Assembly (NCBI GenBank): GCA_038329675.1
Contig: JBBQNE010000161.1
Location: 1 to 6,387 of the forward strand
Direction of reading: 5' to 3'
From: JANXVY01 sp038329675
Lineage (GTDB): Bacteria; Pseudomonadota; Alphaproteobacteria; Rhizobiales; Hyphomicrobiaceae
DNA: 6,387 nt
A model generated the notes under the pieces. The model was not told where the DNA came from and did no database searches. It saw nothing but the letters and a program-made list of their open reading frames with translations. A program made the translations under genes and the position numbers. Shown here piece after piece: positions 1 through 6,387 of this stretch. Position 1 is the first letter of the stretch; every line of letters starts with the position of its first letter.

Positions 1-2130
1 CAATTCGATGAGGCGTTAAAACTTGCCCGTCGAGCGCACGAGACCGCACTTTTGACATTACCGCCAGGGCATCCCCAGATCGGCCAGGGTCTTAACAATA
101 TTGGCACCGTATTAGATGCGATGGGCCGCCACGCTGAAGCAAAGCCAATACTCGAACGGGCAGTCGCGGAGCGCCAAACAGCCCTCGGCGCCGATCACCC
201 CGATACAATTTTAAGCCGCGTCAACCTAGCCGCAAACGCGCTTGACCTGCTGGACTGGCAACGTGCCTACGACCTCGCTGGTCTCGCAATCATTGCCTAT
301 GATCGAACCTTGGGTGCAATTGCAGCTGCAGCGACCGGGAACGAAGCTGCCGACGGTGCGCTGGCCCGAACACGCGCGGTGTTCCTTATCCGAGCAATAG
401 CTGCGGAACGATTGCGTGATGCACCAGGCGCCGACATCGCAGCGCTGACCAACGAGGCCTTCGTCGCGCTCCAGCGCGAACAGTCATCAGCGGCTAGCAC
501 AGCATTGCGAGCGGCCAGTGCGCGCGCTGCCTCGGGCGAGGCCGCTCTGTCCCGTTTGGCGCGCGAGCGCCAAGATCTCGCCGAGCGCTGGAAAGCCCGC
601 AACGCATTGCTGCTGGATGCGCTCGGACGGGACGCTTCCGAGCGTGATCGGTTAATCGAAGATGCCGCCCGCGCAGATTTGCAAACGCTTGCCGCCCAGG
701 CGCGCGCAATCGATCAGCGCCTCGCAACCGAGTTTCCCGCGTATGCTTCGCTCCTACAACCATCCCCCCTCACGCTCGACGAGGCCCGCGCCTTCGTTTC
801 TCCCGGCGATGCCCTGGTGATGGTCGTCCCGTCCCGGCTCGGCACGCTCGTCACCGTCGTGACGCGCGACGCGACGCGGCTCGTGCGCACAAAGTTATCA
901 GGCGCCGATCTCGAACGGCTCGTGAAGACATTGCGTTGCGGCCTCGATCAAACGCTATGGGCCGCCGAAGCGACGATCGCCGAATGCGTTAAACTTGTCT
1001 CCGCCGGTCCACTTGGACAGCTGCCCTTCGATCTGATGGCCGCACATGCGCTCTATTCGGGACTGTTCAACGACGTCGAGGATCTAATCGCTGACAAGCG
1101 CTGGCGTATCGTCGCGACAGGCGCGTTGACGACACTCCCGTTCCACGTGTTGGTAACCGAACTGCCCCGTCCTGGAGGTGATGCAGCAACCGATCTTCGC
1201 GAGGCCGCGTGGTTAGCCCGGCGTACGGTGTCGAACATGCTGCCCTCCGTCGAGGCACTACGCAGCCTCCAGCAGAAGCCAGCCGTCCGTGCTAACGCAA
1301 AAAAGCCCTATCTCGCCTTTGGCAATCCGCTGTTGACCGGAGCAACCGGCGGAGATCGCCGCGCCTTTACAAAACAATCTTGCAAGGCCGCACTTGCCCC
1401 CGTTACGGCCGCCGTTCAGCGCAATTCGCGCGGTGGTCTTGCGACGCGCGCGGTGACAGCCCCTCCGCGCCCAACACTCGATATCGAAACGCTGCGTCGC
1501 CAAACGCCGCTGCCAGAAACCGCCGATGAAGTGTGTAGCGTTGCAAACTTGCTTGGCGCGACGGAACGCGACGTATTCCTCGGCGAGCGCGCAACCGTCA
1601 CAGAAGTTCGCCGACTTGCCGGGTTGAACGCGCTTGACGACTACGCTGTCATTCACTTTGCGACCCACGGGCTCGTCGCTGGCGGACGCAGCGGGCTTGA
1701 ACAAGCGCTTCCCGAACCCGCGATCCTTTTGACCCCGCCCCCGTTAGGCACAACGGGAACCGCGCTCGCGAGCGACAACGGTCTACTGACCGCCTCCGAC
1801 GTTGCTGGACTCAAACTCAATGCAGACTGGGTTGTCTTGTCTGCATGCAATACTGCGGCGGGCGGCCGTGTAAATTCCGAAGCGCTGTCGGGATTGGCAC
1901 GCGCGTTTTTCTATGCGGGCGCCCGTGGATTACTGGTGTCGCATTGGGAAGTTTACTCGGATGCGGCGGTCACTTTGGTTACGCGCGCTTTTGCCATTTG
2001 GGCGCGCGAGCCAACCGAAGGGCGGGCTGCGGCTTTGACGAAGGCCATGCGAGAGTTGATGGCGAGCGGCGATGCTGCAACGTCACATCCAGCCTACTGG
2101 GCGCCGTTCGTCGTCGCGGGCGCAGATTGA
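1..2130 (+). CDS. TPR-CHAT domain protein (caspase-like peptidase), 5'-partial
   Basis: Frame 1 is open from the first base, so the gene begins left of the window; 709 codons are visible, ending in TGA. Residues 1 to about 105 form kinesin-light-chain-type TPRs: the motif G-x-HP recurs at residues 23-25 and 65-67, exactly 42 residues apart. Residues about 150-235 are Ala/Arg/Glu-rich helix, probably coiled coil, followed by the EFPAYASL segment usual in this family. The CHAT domain occupies about 360-707: the strand-LPFHVLV motif near 380, FATHG with the probable catalytic His at 556, LSACNTA with the probable catalytic Cys at 616, GLARAFFYAGARGLLVSHW, and the typical closing HPAYWAPFVVAGAD. 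CHAT proteins belong to the caspase/separase (clan CD) cysteine peptidases, with TPRs serving for partner or substrate recognition. The dyad is intact, so activity is plausible; substrate and partner are not visible. No neighbouring gene shares its strand in the window. The family call is firm; the biological role is unknown. Confidence 0.93.
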   Translation, partial: QFDEALKLARRAHETALLTLPPGHPQIGQGLNNIGTVLDAMGRHAEAKPILERAVAERQTALGADHPDTILSRVNLAANALDLLDWQRAYDLAGLAIIAYDRTLGAIAAAATGNEAADGALARTRAVFLIRAIAAERLRDAPGADIAALTNEAFVALQREQSSAASTALRAASARAASGEAALSRLARERQDLAERWKARNALLLDALGRDASERDRLIEDAARADLQTLAAQARAIDQRLATEFPAYASLLQPSPLTLDEARAFVSPGDALVMVVPSRLGTLVTVVTRDATRLVRTKLSGADLERLVKTLRCGLDQTLWAAEATIAECVKLVSAGPLGQLPFDLMAAHALYSGLFNDVEDLIADKRWRIVATGALTTLPFHVLVTELPRPGGDAATDLREAAWLARRTVSNMLPSVEALRSLQQKPAVRANAKKPYLAFGNPLLTGATGGDRRAFTKQSCKAALAPVTAAVQRNSRGGLATRAVTAPPRPTLDIETLRRQTPLPETADEVCSVANLLGATERDVFLGERATVTEVRRLAGLNALDDYAVIHFATHGLVAGGRSGLEQALPEPAILLTPPPLGTTGTALASDNGLLTASDVAGLKLNADWVVLSACNTAAGGRVNSEALSGLARAFFYAGARGLLVSHWEVYSDAAVTLVTRAFAIWAREPTEGRAAALTKAMRELMASGDAATSHPAYWAPFVVAGAD

Positions 2131-2219
2131 CGTCACGTGGCACGCAATGCGCGCCGATTGATACGAACCGTGCCGGGGACTGAAATCGACACGCGCGGGC
2201 CGACCCAACCGATCAGCGC
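2131..2219. other. Convergent intergenic gap, no clear terminator
   Basis: These 89 bases separate the stop of the + strand CHAT gene from the stop of the last - strand gene. Both transcription units should end here. The only inverted repeat I see is GGCACG at 2139-2144 with CGTGCC at 2169-2174, a 6-bp stem with a 24-base loop and no T-run on either side, which is too weak to call a terminator. A Rho-dependent end or a terminator inside the coding ends is possible. Confidence 0.5.
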
Positions 2220-2840
2220 CTATTGGCCCGTAGGTGGCCGCTTGACGATCCGGCCTCGGCCGCCACGAGTTAGGTGCGTCAAGTGGCCATTGATGTGCCC
2301 GTTTAATTCCCCGCTGACATGCCGATTCGTGAACACGTTCGCCGTTAGGTTTTTACCGGCAGCTTTTGGCGGCAGATATCCAAGACGCAGCACCGGTCTC
2401 GGCCCTGAAAGTCGCGGCTCGAGGTTACGAACAATCCTAGCCGGCCGCTGATCCGGCAAAATCAACACCCGGCGCATCAAAACCGGACGGTGATCGGCAA
2501 GGATCCGAGCTGGCCGCCCTTTACGCCTCAAGTCCTGCCCGATCTGACCGCGCCGCGACCACCAATCATAGGCCAACGCAACAACTGGTAATGCCACCAA
2601 GATATAAAGCGGCCACTCCGCCCCGCTCACTTCAGCAACCGCCGCAGCATAAATCGCAAAAACGACGATCACCAGATACGGCCACAGCGGACCCGATGGT
2701 GCAGGCGGCGCACCAGGTGAACGCTTCAACACCGGATGGAGCGGTGGTCGCCAGACCGTAAGCGCACGCCGATCAGCCCGATCCGACAAACCGCGAACGA
2801 GCCATTGTCTAGGTGTTTTGTCGACCGGTCCGCGCGTCAT
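2220..2840 (-). CDS. Unrecognised two-TM protein with Arg/Pro-rich tail, coupled to the polymerase gene
   Basis: A 206-residue protein I do not recognise. The start is ATG at 2840-2838, which overlaps the TGA of the upstream gene (2839-2837) as ATGA; the frame is open up to a possible start at 2930, but the coupled ATG is far more likely. The N-terminus (1-50) is basic and Pro-rich. Two hydrophobic segments follow, about 54-70 and 76-93, joined by a very short loop (EVSGAEW), giving a hairpin. After YDWWSRR, residues 96-206 form a strongly basic tail with imperfect repeats: RPARI at 109-113 and 132-136, RPVL at 118-121 and 148-151. It ends with HVSGELNGHINGHLTHL and a Gly/Arg-rich terminus. 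By the positive-inside rule both termini would be cytoplasmic. Position at the end of a polysaccharide operon and translational coupling suggest an accessory to the Wzy/WaaL-like protein; that is inference only. No enzymatic motif is visible. Upstream of the ATG there is no good Shine-Dalgarno, consistent with coupling. Confidence 0.72.
   Translation of the reverse strand: MTRGPVDKTPRQWLVRGLSDRADRRALTVWRPPLHPVLKRSPGAPPAPSGPLWPYLVIVVFAIYAAAVAEVSGAEWPLYILVALPVVALAYDWWSRRGQIGQDLRRKGRPARILADHRPVLMRRVLILPDQRPARIVRNLEPRLSGPRPVLRLGYLPPKAAGKNLTANVFTNRHVSGELNGHINGHLTHLTRGGRGRIVKRPPTGQ
2837..2840 (-). promoter_or_regulatory. ATGA stop/start overlap (translational coupling)
   Basis: On the - strand the four bases read ATGA: the ATG starts the two-TM protein and the TGA ends the polymerase/ligase. 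The 20 bases before the ATG contain no purine-rich Shine-Dalgarno, so the downstream gene probably depends on ribosomes finishing the upstream one. This junction is what fixes the chosen start of the small gene. Confidence 0.75.
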
Positions 2841-4369
2841 CGGCCAAGCCAAGGTGGGGCAGGTACGGTTTGGCGGGCGCGCACATGAAACATAGAGGCC
2901 CCGCGCGGTGCGTATGCAGCCAAGCCCCAAACCAACGCTGCCAGTAGGTAAAAGCTGCGCCAGTGATCGGTATCGATGACGAGCCCCTCAAACGCGGTTG
3001 CTGCAAACGCGGCCAAAGCGACAAGCATCAAGGGTCGGTTTACGCCATCGCACAGCACCGAAAGCACCCCAAATCCAAGTGTGAGGATCACGATAACGGC
3101 ATACGTGAAGCCACCAATCCAGCCGTTGTTGAGAAACACGCTCAGATAAACATTGTGGACGTCTTCGTAATGATGGTTGGCTTGGAATTGCCCAGCACCG
3201 ATCCCTGCCGGGTTGACGAGCATAAGGTCGAGTGCTTGTTGCTGGCCACCAAAGCGGCCAGCCGGGCCAACGTCATACGATTGGACGAGTGTTGCGCGGT
3301 CGAGCAGGGTTTGCGAAACCTTATCGTCCTGAATGACCGCCACCGTCACTAATCCGACAACCGCCAGACCAGCTAACATGGCCGCCGTCAGCCGTTCGCG
3401 CTCGCGGTTGTTGGCGGCTGTGATGTAGGCCAGCACCGTATAGATTGCGAGACCAACGGCCAGATTGAGCCACGCACCGCGTGAGAACGTGAGGAGCGTG
3501 GCAAGGGCCAAAACGGCGGCCGCCGTTAACGCCATTGCACTGCGCCACAACGCACCACCAGCTCGGGCGTGCAGCAACAGATGCAACGCATAGAGGAAGG
3601 GAGCGACGAGAAACGCGCCCATCACGTTAGGGTCTTTGAACGTTCCCGAGGCCCGCCCAAAGCGCGTGAAGAGATCATAGGCGCCCGGTAACAGGTCGAA
3701 GTATCCAATTAATCCCGCAACCGACGTGACGGCTCCGGCAGCCAGCCATGCGCTAAAAATTAAATGTGCATGCCGGTCCGGCGTGTGCGCAACGAAGGCT
3801 GCTGTGACAAAGGCGGCAGCGTACAGATAAATCGAAACAGCCGTAAAAATCGTCGAGCCCGTGATATCATCAGACATGGTCGATGCCAAGAGCCCGCCGA
3901 CGGCGACGAGACCCCACAACGCGATAAACACCAAAAGCCTGGACGTCACCAGTATGAGGCCAGCTGCGGGCAATAAAACTACGAGCCCTATCATCAACAC
4001 GTCGACCGGGGCTGGCTCAGAAAACACAACGCCGCTTGAAGCAAACGTGAACCACACCGCCGCCAAGATCAGCGCGTGAATAAGACCGATGCTGCGGCTG
4101 GGCTCGACAGGCAAGCGTCCGCCGCGTGACGTCAAGTCGGTTGGTGAAGCGGAGCGAAAAGCTGATTGTGTTACGCCGCTCCCCCCACCGCGCGCGCCCG
4201 ATCGATCGTACGCAGACATCGCCAATCCATGAGCCCACCCGCTGCGGATGTTCGCTGCCCGGCGTGTGCCCGACTGAGGCGGAAGCCTGCTGGCGCGCAC
4301 GGCTTTTTCCGCGCGGCGCGCGCCAGCCGTTCTCACCGGTCGGTTGAACCGAGCCCGCTCAGTAGGCAT
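2837..4369 (-). CDS. O-antigen ligase/polymerase family (Wzy/WaaL-like) membrane protein
   Basis: A 510-residue polytopic inner-membrane protein of the Wzy_C/O-antigen ligase family, which joins lipid-linked glycan units at the periplasmic face, as polymerase (Wzy) or as ligase (WaaL); sequence alone does not decide which. About 11-12 hydrophobic segments run from residue 94 to 488. Family hallmarks: GRASGTFKDPN at 238-248, TFSRGAWL near 294-301, and a long periplasmic loop (about 347-413) containing GRFGGQQQALDLML, NPAGIGAGQF and the signature HNVYLSVFLNNGWIGG, whose His is at 405. I chose the ATG at 4369, two codons inside a GTG at 4375; it overlaps the priming transferase by 11 bases. The first about 93 residues are unusual: soluble, very rich in Arg, Ser and Gly. 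A later ATG at 4219 would give 460 residues and lose 50 of these; neither start has a strong Shine-Dalgarno, so the start is uncertain. Lies between the priming enzyme and a coupled two-TM gene. Confidence 0.88.
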   Translation of the reverse strand: MPTERARFNRPVRTAGARRAEKAVRASRLPPQSGTRRAANIRSGWAHGLAMSAYDRSGARGGGSGVTQSAFRSASPTDLTSRGGRLPVEPSRSIGLIHALILAAVWFTFASSGVVFSEPAPVDVLMIGLVVLLPAAGLILVTSRLLVFIALWGLVAVGGLLASTMSDDITGSTIFTAVSIYLYAAAFVTAAFVAHTPDRHAHLIFSAWLAAGAVTSVAGLIGYFDLLPGAYDLFTRFGRASGTFKDPNVMGAFLVAPFLYALHLLLHARAGGALWRSAMALTAAAVLALATLLTFSRGAWLNLAVGLAIYTVLAYITAANNRERERLTAAMLAGLAVVGLVTVAVIQDDKVSQTLLDRATLVQSYDVGPAGRFGGQQQALDLMLVNPAGIGAGQFQANHHYEDVHNVYLSVFLNNGWIGGFTYAVIVILTLGFGVLSVLCDGVNRPLMLVALAAFAATAFEGLVIDTDHWRSFYLLAALVWGLAAYAPRGASMFHVRARQTVPAPPWLGR

Positions 4370-5900
4370 TGTCACGCTGCGTTAAAAGAGCCCACGGCGT
4401 GATGGCCAGAATATACGCGTCCAGAAACAGGCTCCAGTTTTCGATGTAGTAGAGATCATGCGCCACACGCTGGTGGATCTTTTCATCGGTGTCCGTCTCG
4501 CCTCGCCACCCGTTGACCTGCGCCCATCCCGTAATGCCGGGCTTCACCTTGTGCCGGGTGAAGTAGCCTTCAACAACTTCGTCGTAGGGGCGGCCCGCAG
4601 CCTTTGCTTCCCTCGCGTGCGGTCGCGGGCCAACCAACGAGAGGCTTCCAGCCAAAACGTTAATGAGCTGTGGCAGCTCATCGAGACTCGACTTTCGGAT
4701 GAACCGTCCAACCGACGTGACACGTGGGTCGTCCTTGGTAACGAGCTTGCTCGCCTGCGCATCGGCGACGTCTGAGTACATCGAGCGAAATTTGAGGACT
4801 TCGATAAGTTCATTGTTGAAGCCGTAACGCTTTTGACGGAACAGCACCGGCCCACGACTGTCGAGGCGAATAGCGACCGCAATCGCGATCATCACTGGCG
4901 CCAGCAGCAGCAACGCCAGTACGGCAATGGCCTTATCAAACAACCATTTCAACACCGTGCCCCAGCCGGTGATCGGCCGATCGTACAAGTCGATCATCGC
5001 GACCGAACCGACGCGTGAATAGGTGCCAGGCGCAAAGCGGAGGCTCGTTGCGTTTGCTGGAAGTTTCACATCAGCTGGCAATACCGATAACGTTCGCGCA
5101 ACGTCAGCCAACCGATCTTCTGCGGTCAACGGCAACGCAACGATCGCCAAATCTAGTTGTGTCGTTCGTGCAAGCGCAATCAGATCGTGGATGCCACCGA
5201 GCCGCGGATAGCCATCAATCAACGCAGGACCACGATTGTCGCGATCATCGAAGATGCCGCAAATGCGTATGTCGGTTGCCAGATCCGCCTCAAGCTCTTT
5301 GATCAGCGCGCTAGCCACGGGACCGCTGCCATAGATCGCCGCGCGGCGATAAAGGCGACCCTGCCGCGCTAACCGGTAGAGCAGCGCACCCATTGCCAGG
5401 CGACCAATGATCAGCGCCAAAGCTGAGACCGCAAACCATCCTGCAAGCCAGACACGCGAAAAGTCATCGCTGACTTTCAAGAAAAACATCGCGGCAAACA
5501 GTGCAATGAACGCAACAGCAAGTCCGCCGAGCACCCTGGTCATACGGACCAGTGGCGTCGAAAGTGATGGCAACGTGTAGAGCGTAAGGAGTTCCAATGT
5601 CAGCAGTGCCAACAGCGCCGTTGCCCCGCAAGCGACCCAATATCCTGCATTCGTCAAGACGTCCGGCTCGTCGACATAACCAGCAGCAATTGCAAAGCCG
5701 AGTATCAGAACGGCAGCGCCTTCATACGCGCGGTAAAGCCCGACGAGAATAGGCGGCGAAATCCGCCCCTGCGTCTGCTTGTAGGTGAAATCTGCCAGTC
5801 GAGGGATCGTAAGCGCAATCGCAGCCTTCGGTGCCGCGGGCGTCGTCTCACGTTGGAGCGTGGCGTTGGTCGATTGACTGGCTCGGCCGAGTATTTGCAT
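4359..5900 (-). CDS. Undecaprenyl-phosphate hexose-1-phosphate transferase (WcaJ/GumD/HfsE-type priming enzyme)
   Basis: A complete 513-residue polyisoprenyl-phosphate hexose-1-phosphate transferase. It moves a hexose-1-phosphate (commonly glucose, sometimes galactose) from a UDP-sugar to undecaprenyl phosphate on the cytoplasmic face, the first step of exopolysaccharide unit assembly. Four N-terminal membrane segments lie at about 52-75, 87-108, 122-142 and 150-172. A Rossmann-like CoA-binding domain follows (about 184-290, GSGP at 191-194). A fifth hydrophobic segment with LLAPVM (about 319-343) is the reentrant helix seen in this family. The C-terminal catalytic domain shows FRQKRYG (354-360), KFRSM (370-374), SSLDELPQL with the catalytic Asp-Glu at 407-408, SLVGPRPHA (421-429), GITGWAQVNGW and RGETDT (466-471), the last typical of the WcaJ/GumD group. 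The usual GDMSLVGPRP reads GSLSLVGPRP here, a mild variant. ATG at 5900 is preferred to a TTG one codon earlier; the Shine-Dalgarno is weak. Length is normal for the family. The sugar cannot be decided from sequence. Confidence 0.95.
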   Translation of the reverse strand: MQILGRASQSTNATLQRETTPAAPKAAIALTIPRLADFTYKQTQGRISPPILVGLYRAYEGAAVLILGFAIAAGYVDEPDVLTNAGYWVACGATALLALLTLELLTLYTLPSLSTPLVRMTRVLGGLAVAFIALFAAMFFLKVSDDFSRVWLAGWFAVSALALIIGRLAMGALLYRLARQGRLYRRAAIYGSGPVASALIKELEADLATDIRICGIFDDRDNRGPALIDGYPRLGGIHDLIALARTTQLDLAIVALPLTAEDRLADVARTLSVLPADVKLPANATSLRFAPGTYSRVGSVAMIDLYDRPITGWGTVLKWLFDKAIAVLALLLLAPVMIAIAVAIRLDSRGPVLFRQKRYGFNNELIEVLKFRSMYSDVADAQASKLVTKDDPRVTSVGRFIRKSSLDELPQLINVLAGSLSLVGPRPHAREAKAAGRPYDEVVEGYFTRHKVKPGITGWAQVNGWRGETDTDEKIHQRVAHDLYYIENWSLFLDAYILAITPWALLTQRDNAY

Positions 5901-6011
5901 CAATCGTCAACTTTTCGGTCAGGTTACCGGTTCGTTGACTACGAGAAAGCACGCGGCATGCCAGGATGCGCTCAAATCACTCCTTAAGCAGACTTTAACA
6001 TTCCATTACAG
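5901..6011 (-). other. Intergenic leader between GT4 gene and priming transferase
   Basis: The largest gap inside the - strand cluster (111 bases), with an AT-richer part next to the GT4 stop (about 5980-6011). This is enough for a separate promoter, but I see no pair of good -35/-10 boxes. The best purine-rich site, AAGGAG at 5985-5980, is not near the transferase ATG; it precedes a TTG at 5975 that opens an 18-codon frame. No hairpin with a T-run is present. Confidence 0.5.
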
Positions 6012-6386
6012 TTAACCAACGTGGTCGCCGCGGGTCCGTGGCGCATCTAAGGCCGCATAAAAATCAGACCCCTCAACCGCCACTGAAGACGGTGCATCGT
6101 AAACGTTCATTACAGCCGCCGCCATTCGTTCGACTGTAAACCGGGCCGCGACCGCCGCATTCCGACGTGCTGCCTGTGCGAGCGCCACTTCGGGATCGTT
6201 GATAGCCGCCGCAAGAGCTTCCGCTAAGGCAACCTCGCAGCCAGGCGAAACAAGCGTTGTTCCAGTGTCCGCAACGATTTCTGGAATACCGCCAACATCA
6301 GTTGCAACCATTGGGACCCGCGCTGCAGCAGCCTCCATGACAATGGTTGCAACTGATGTTGGCGGTATTCCAGAAATCGTTGCGGA
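6012..6386 (-). CDS. GT4-family glycosyltransferase, C-terminal part, 5'-partial
   Basis: C-terminal piece of a GT-B fold glycosyltransferase of family 4, which adds a sugar from a nucleotide-sugar donor to a lipid-linked acceptor in the cytoplasm. The diagnostic stretch is MEAAAARVPMVATDVGGIPE followed by IVADTGTTLVSPG, the nucleotide-sugar binding region with the second Glu of the E-x7-E motif, then an Ala-rich helix (EALAAAINDPEVALAQ) and the family's closing ARFTVERMAAAVMNVYDA. The stop is TAA at 6014-6012. The frame stays open to the right edge, but bases 6341-6386 belong to the right arm of a perfect inverted repeat and translate to residues unlike any GT4 protein: the first Glu of E-x7-E is replaced by Thr (codon 6357-6359). 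Only 6012 to about 6340 should be trusted as coding. The ATG at 6338 is an internal Met, not a start. Upstream member of the polysaccharide cluster; donor and acceptor cannot be deduced. Confidence 0.85.
   Translation of the reverse strand, partial: SATISGIPPTSVATIVMEAAAARVPMVATDVGGIPEIVADTGTTLVSPGCEVALAEALAAAINDPEVALAQAARRNAAVAARFTVERMAAAVMNVYDAPSSVAVEGSDFYAALDAPRTRGDHVG
6267..6313. repeat. Left arm of perfect 47-bp inverted repeat (native GT4 coding sequence)
   Basis: These 47 bases are exactly the reverse complement of 6341-6387. On the - strand they encode MVATDVGGIPEIVAD, the conserved GT4 sugar-nucleotide binding segment, so this arm is the authentic copy. Confidence 0.97.
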
Positions 6387-6387
6387 C
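6341..6387. repeat. Right arm of perfect 47-bp inverted repeat, running into the window end
   Basis: Exact reverse complement of 6267-6313 with a 27-base spacer (6314-6340). The match stops sharply on the inner side (6314 and 6340 do not pair) and continues to the last base of the window, so its real length is unknown. Read on the + strand it encodes the GT4 segment MVATDVGGIPEIVAD from an ATG at 6343, whereas the - strand reading has no GT4 character. This is the pattern of a fold-back chimera at a contig end, though a real inverted duplication cannot be excluded. Confidence 0.97.

Noticed and set aside
1..2130. CHAT protein as the peptidase of a type III-E CRISPR system (Craspase)
   Set aside because: No CRISPR repeats, Cas genes or gRAMP-like effector in the window; the TPR-CHAT layout is the common stand-alone type.
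2128..2135. TGACGTCA palindrome at the CHAT stop, also seen around 4124-4131, as a regulator site
   Set aside because: Two 8-bp palindromes, one inside coding sequence and one at a gene end, with no promoter nearby; probably chance.
2139..2174. GGCACG/CGTGCC inverted repeat as a bidirectional terminator between the convergent genes
   Set aside because: Only a 6-bp stem with a 24-base loop and no T-run; easily chance in GC-rich DNA.
2841..2930. Longer 236-residue start (ATG at 2930) for the two-TM protein
   Set aside because: It would overlap the end of the polymerase/ligase by 94 bases; the ATG in the ATGA junction at 2840 is a much better start.
2963..3352. 129-codon + strand frame opposite the polymerase/ligase
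   Set aside because: It is the complement of a well-supported membrane protein with family motifs; its own translation has no recognisable features.
4370..4375. GTG at 4375 as start of the polymerase/ligase
   Set aside because: An ATG follows two codons later at 4369, and nothing favours the GTG.
4458..4775. 105-codon + strand frame opposite the priming transferase
   Set aside because: It lies over the catalytic domain with the conserved KFRSM and DELPQL motifs, so it is a shadow.
5901..5903. TTG at 5903 as start of the priming transferase
   Set aside because: It is directly followed by ATG at 5900, the more usual start.
6343..6387. + strand frame starting MVATDVGGIPE at the right edge, as if a second glycosyltransferase gene began or ran there
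   Set aside because: It is base-for-base the reverse complement of the GT4 gene already present at 6267-6313, so it is the inverted repeat, not another gene.

Overview
The window holds the 3' part of a TPR-CHAT protease gene on the + strand and, facing it, four genes on the - strand that look like one end of an exopolysaccharide/O-antigen assembly cluster. The DNA is GC-rich. Gene style (ATGA overlap, weak Shine-Dalgarno sites, Ala/Arg-rich proteins, WcaJ/GumD/HfsE-type priming transferase, TPR-CHAT protein) suggests a proteobacterium, most likely an alphaproteobacterium. That is an inference from protein character; no rRNA or other marker is present.

Layout: 1-2130 (+) is a TPR-CHAT protein, cut at its 5' end by the window edge, with the His/Cys catalytic dyad intact. 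2131-2219 is a short convergent gap without a convincing terminator. On the - strand, reading from the right edge: 6386-6012 is the C-terminal part of a GT4-type glycosyltransferase; 6011-5901 is a gap; 5900-4359 is a complete polyprenyl-phosphate hexose-1-phosphate transferase (priming enzyme); 4369-2837 is a Wzy/WaaL-type O-antigen polymerase/ligase overlapping it by 11 bases; 2840-2220 is an unrecognised two-TM protein coupled to the polymerase/ligase by an ATGA overlap.

The polysaccharide genes fit one pathway: the priming enzyme loads the first hexose-1-phosphate onto undecaprenyl phosphate, GT4 enzymes extend the unit, and the Wzy/WaaL-like protein polymerises or ligates it at the periplasmic face. 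No flippase (Wzx), chain-length regulator (Wzc/Wzz) or export porin is visible; they would lie beyond the right edge. The CHAT protein points the opposite way and has no visible functional tie to the cluster.

The most striking structural signal is at the right edge: the last 47 bases (6341-6387) are a perfect reverse complement of 6267-6313, separated by 27 bases. This arm runs exactly to the window end and destroys the expected GT4 E-x7-E motif, so I read it as a fold-back (chimeric/contig-end) artefact rather than native sequence. I found no convincing novel multi-gene system; the two-TM coupled protein and the CHAT protein are the most useful biological leads.
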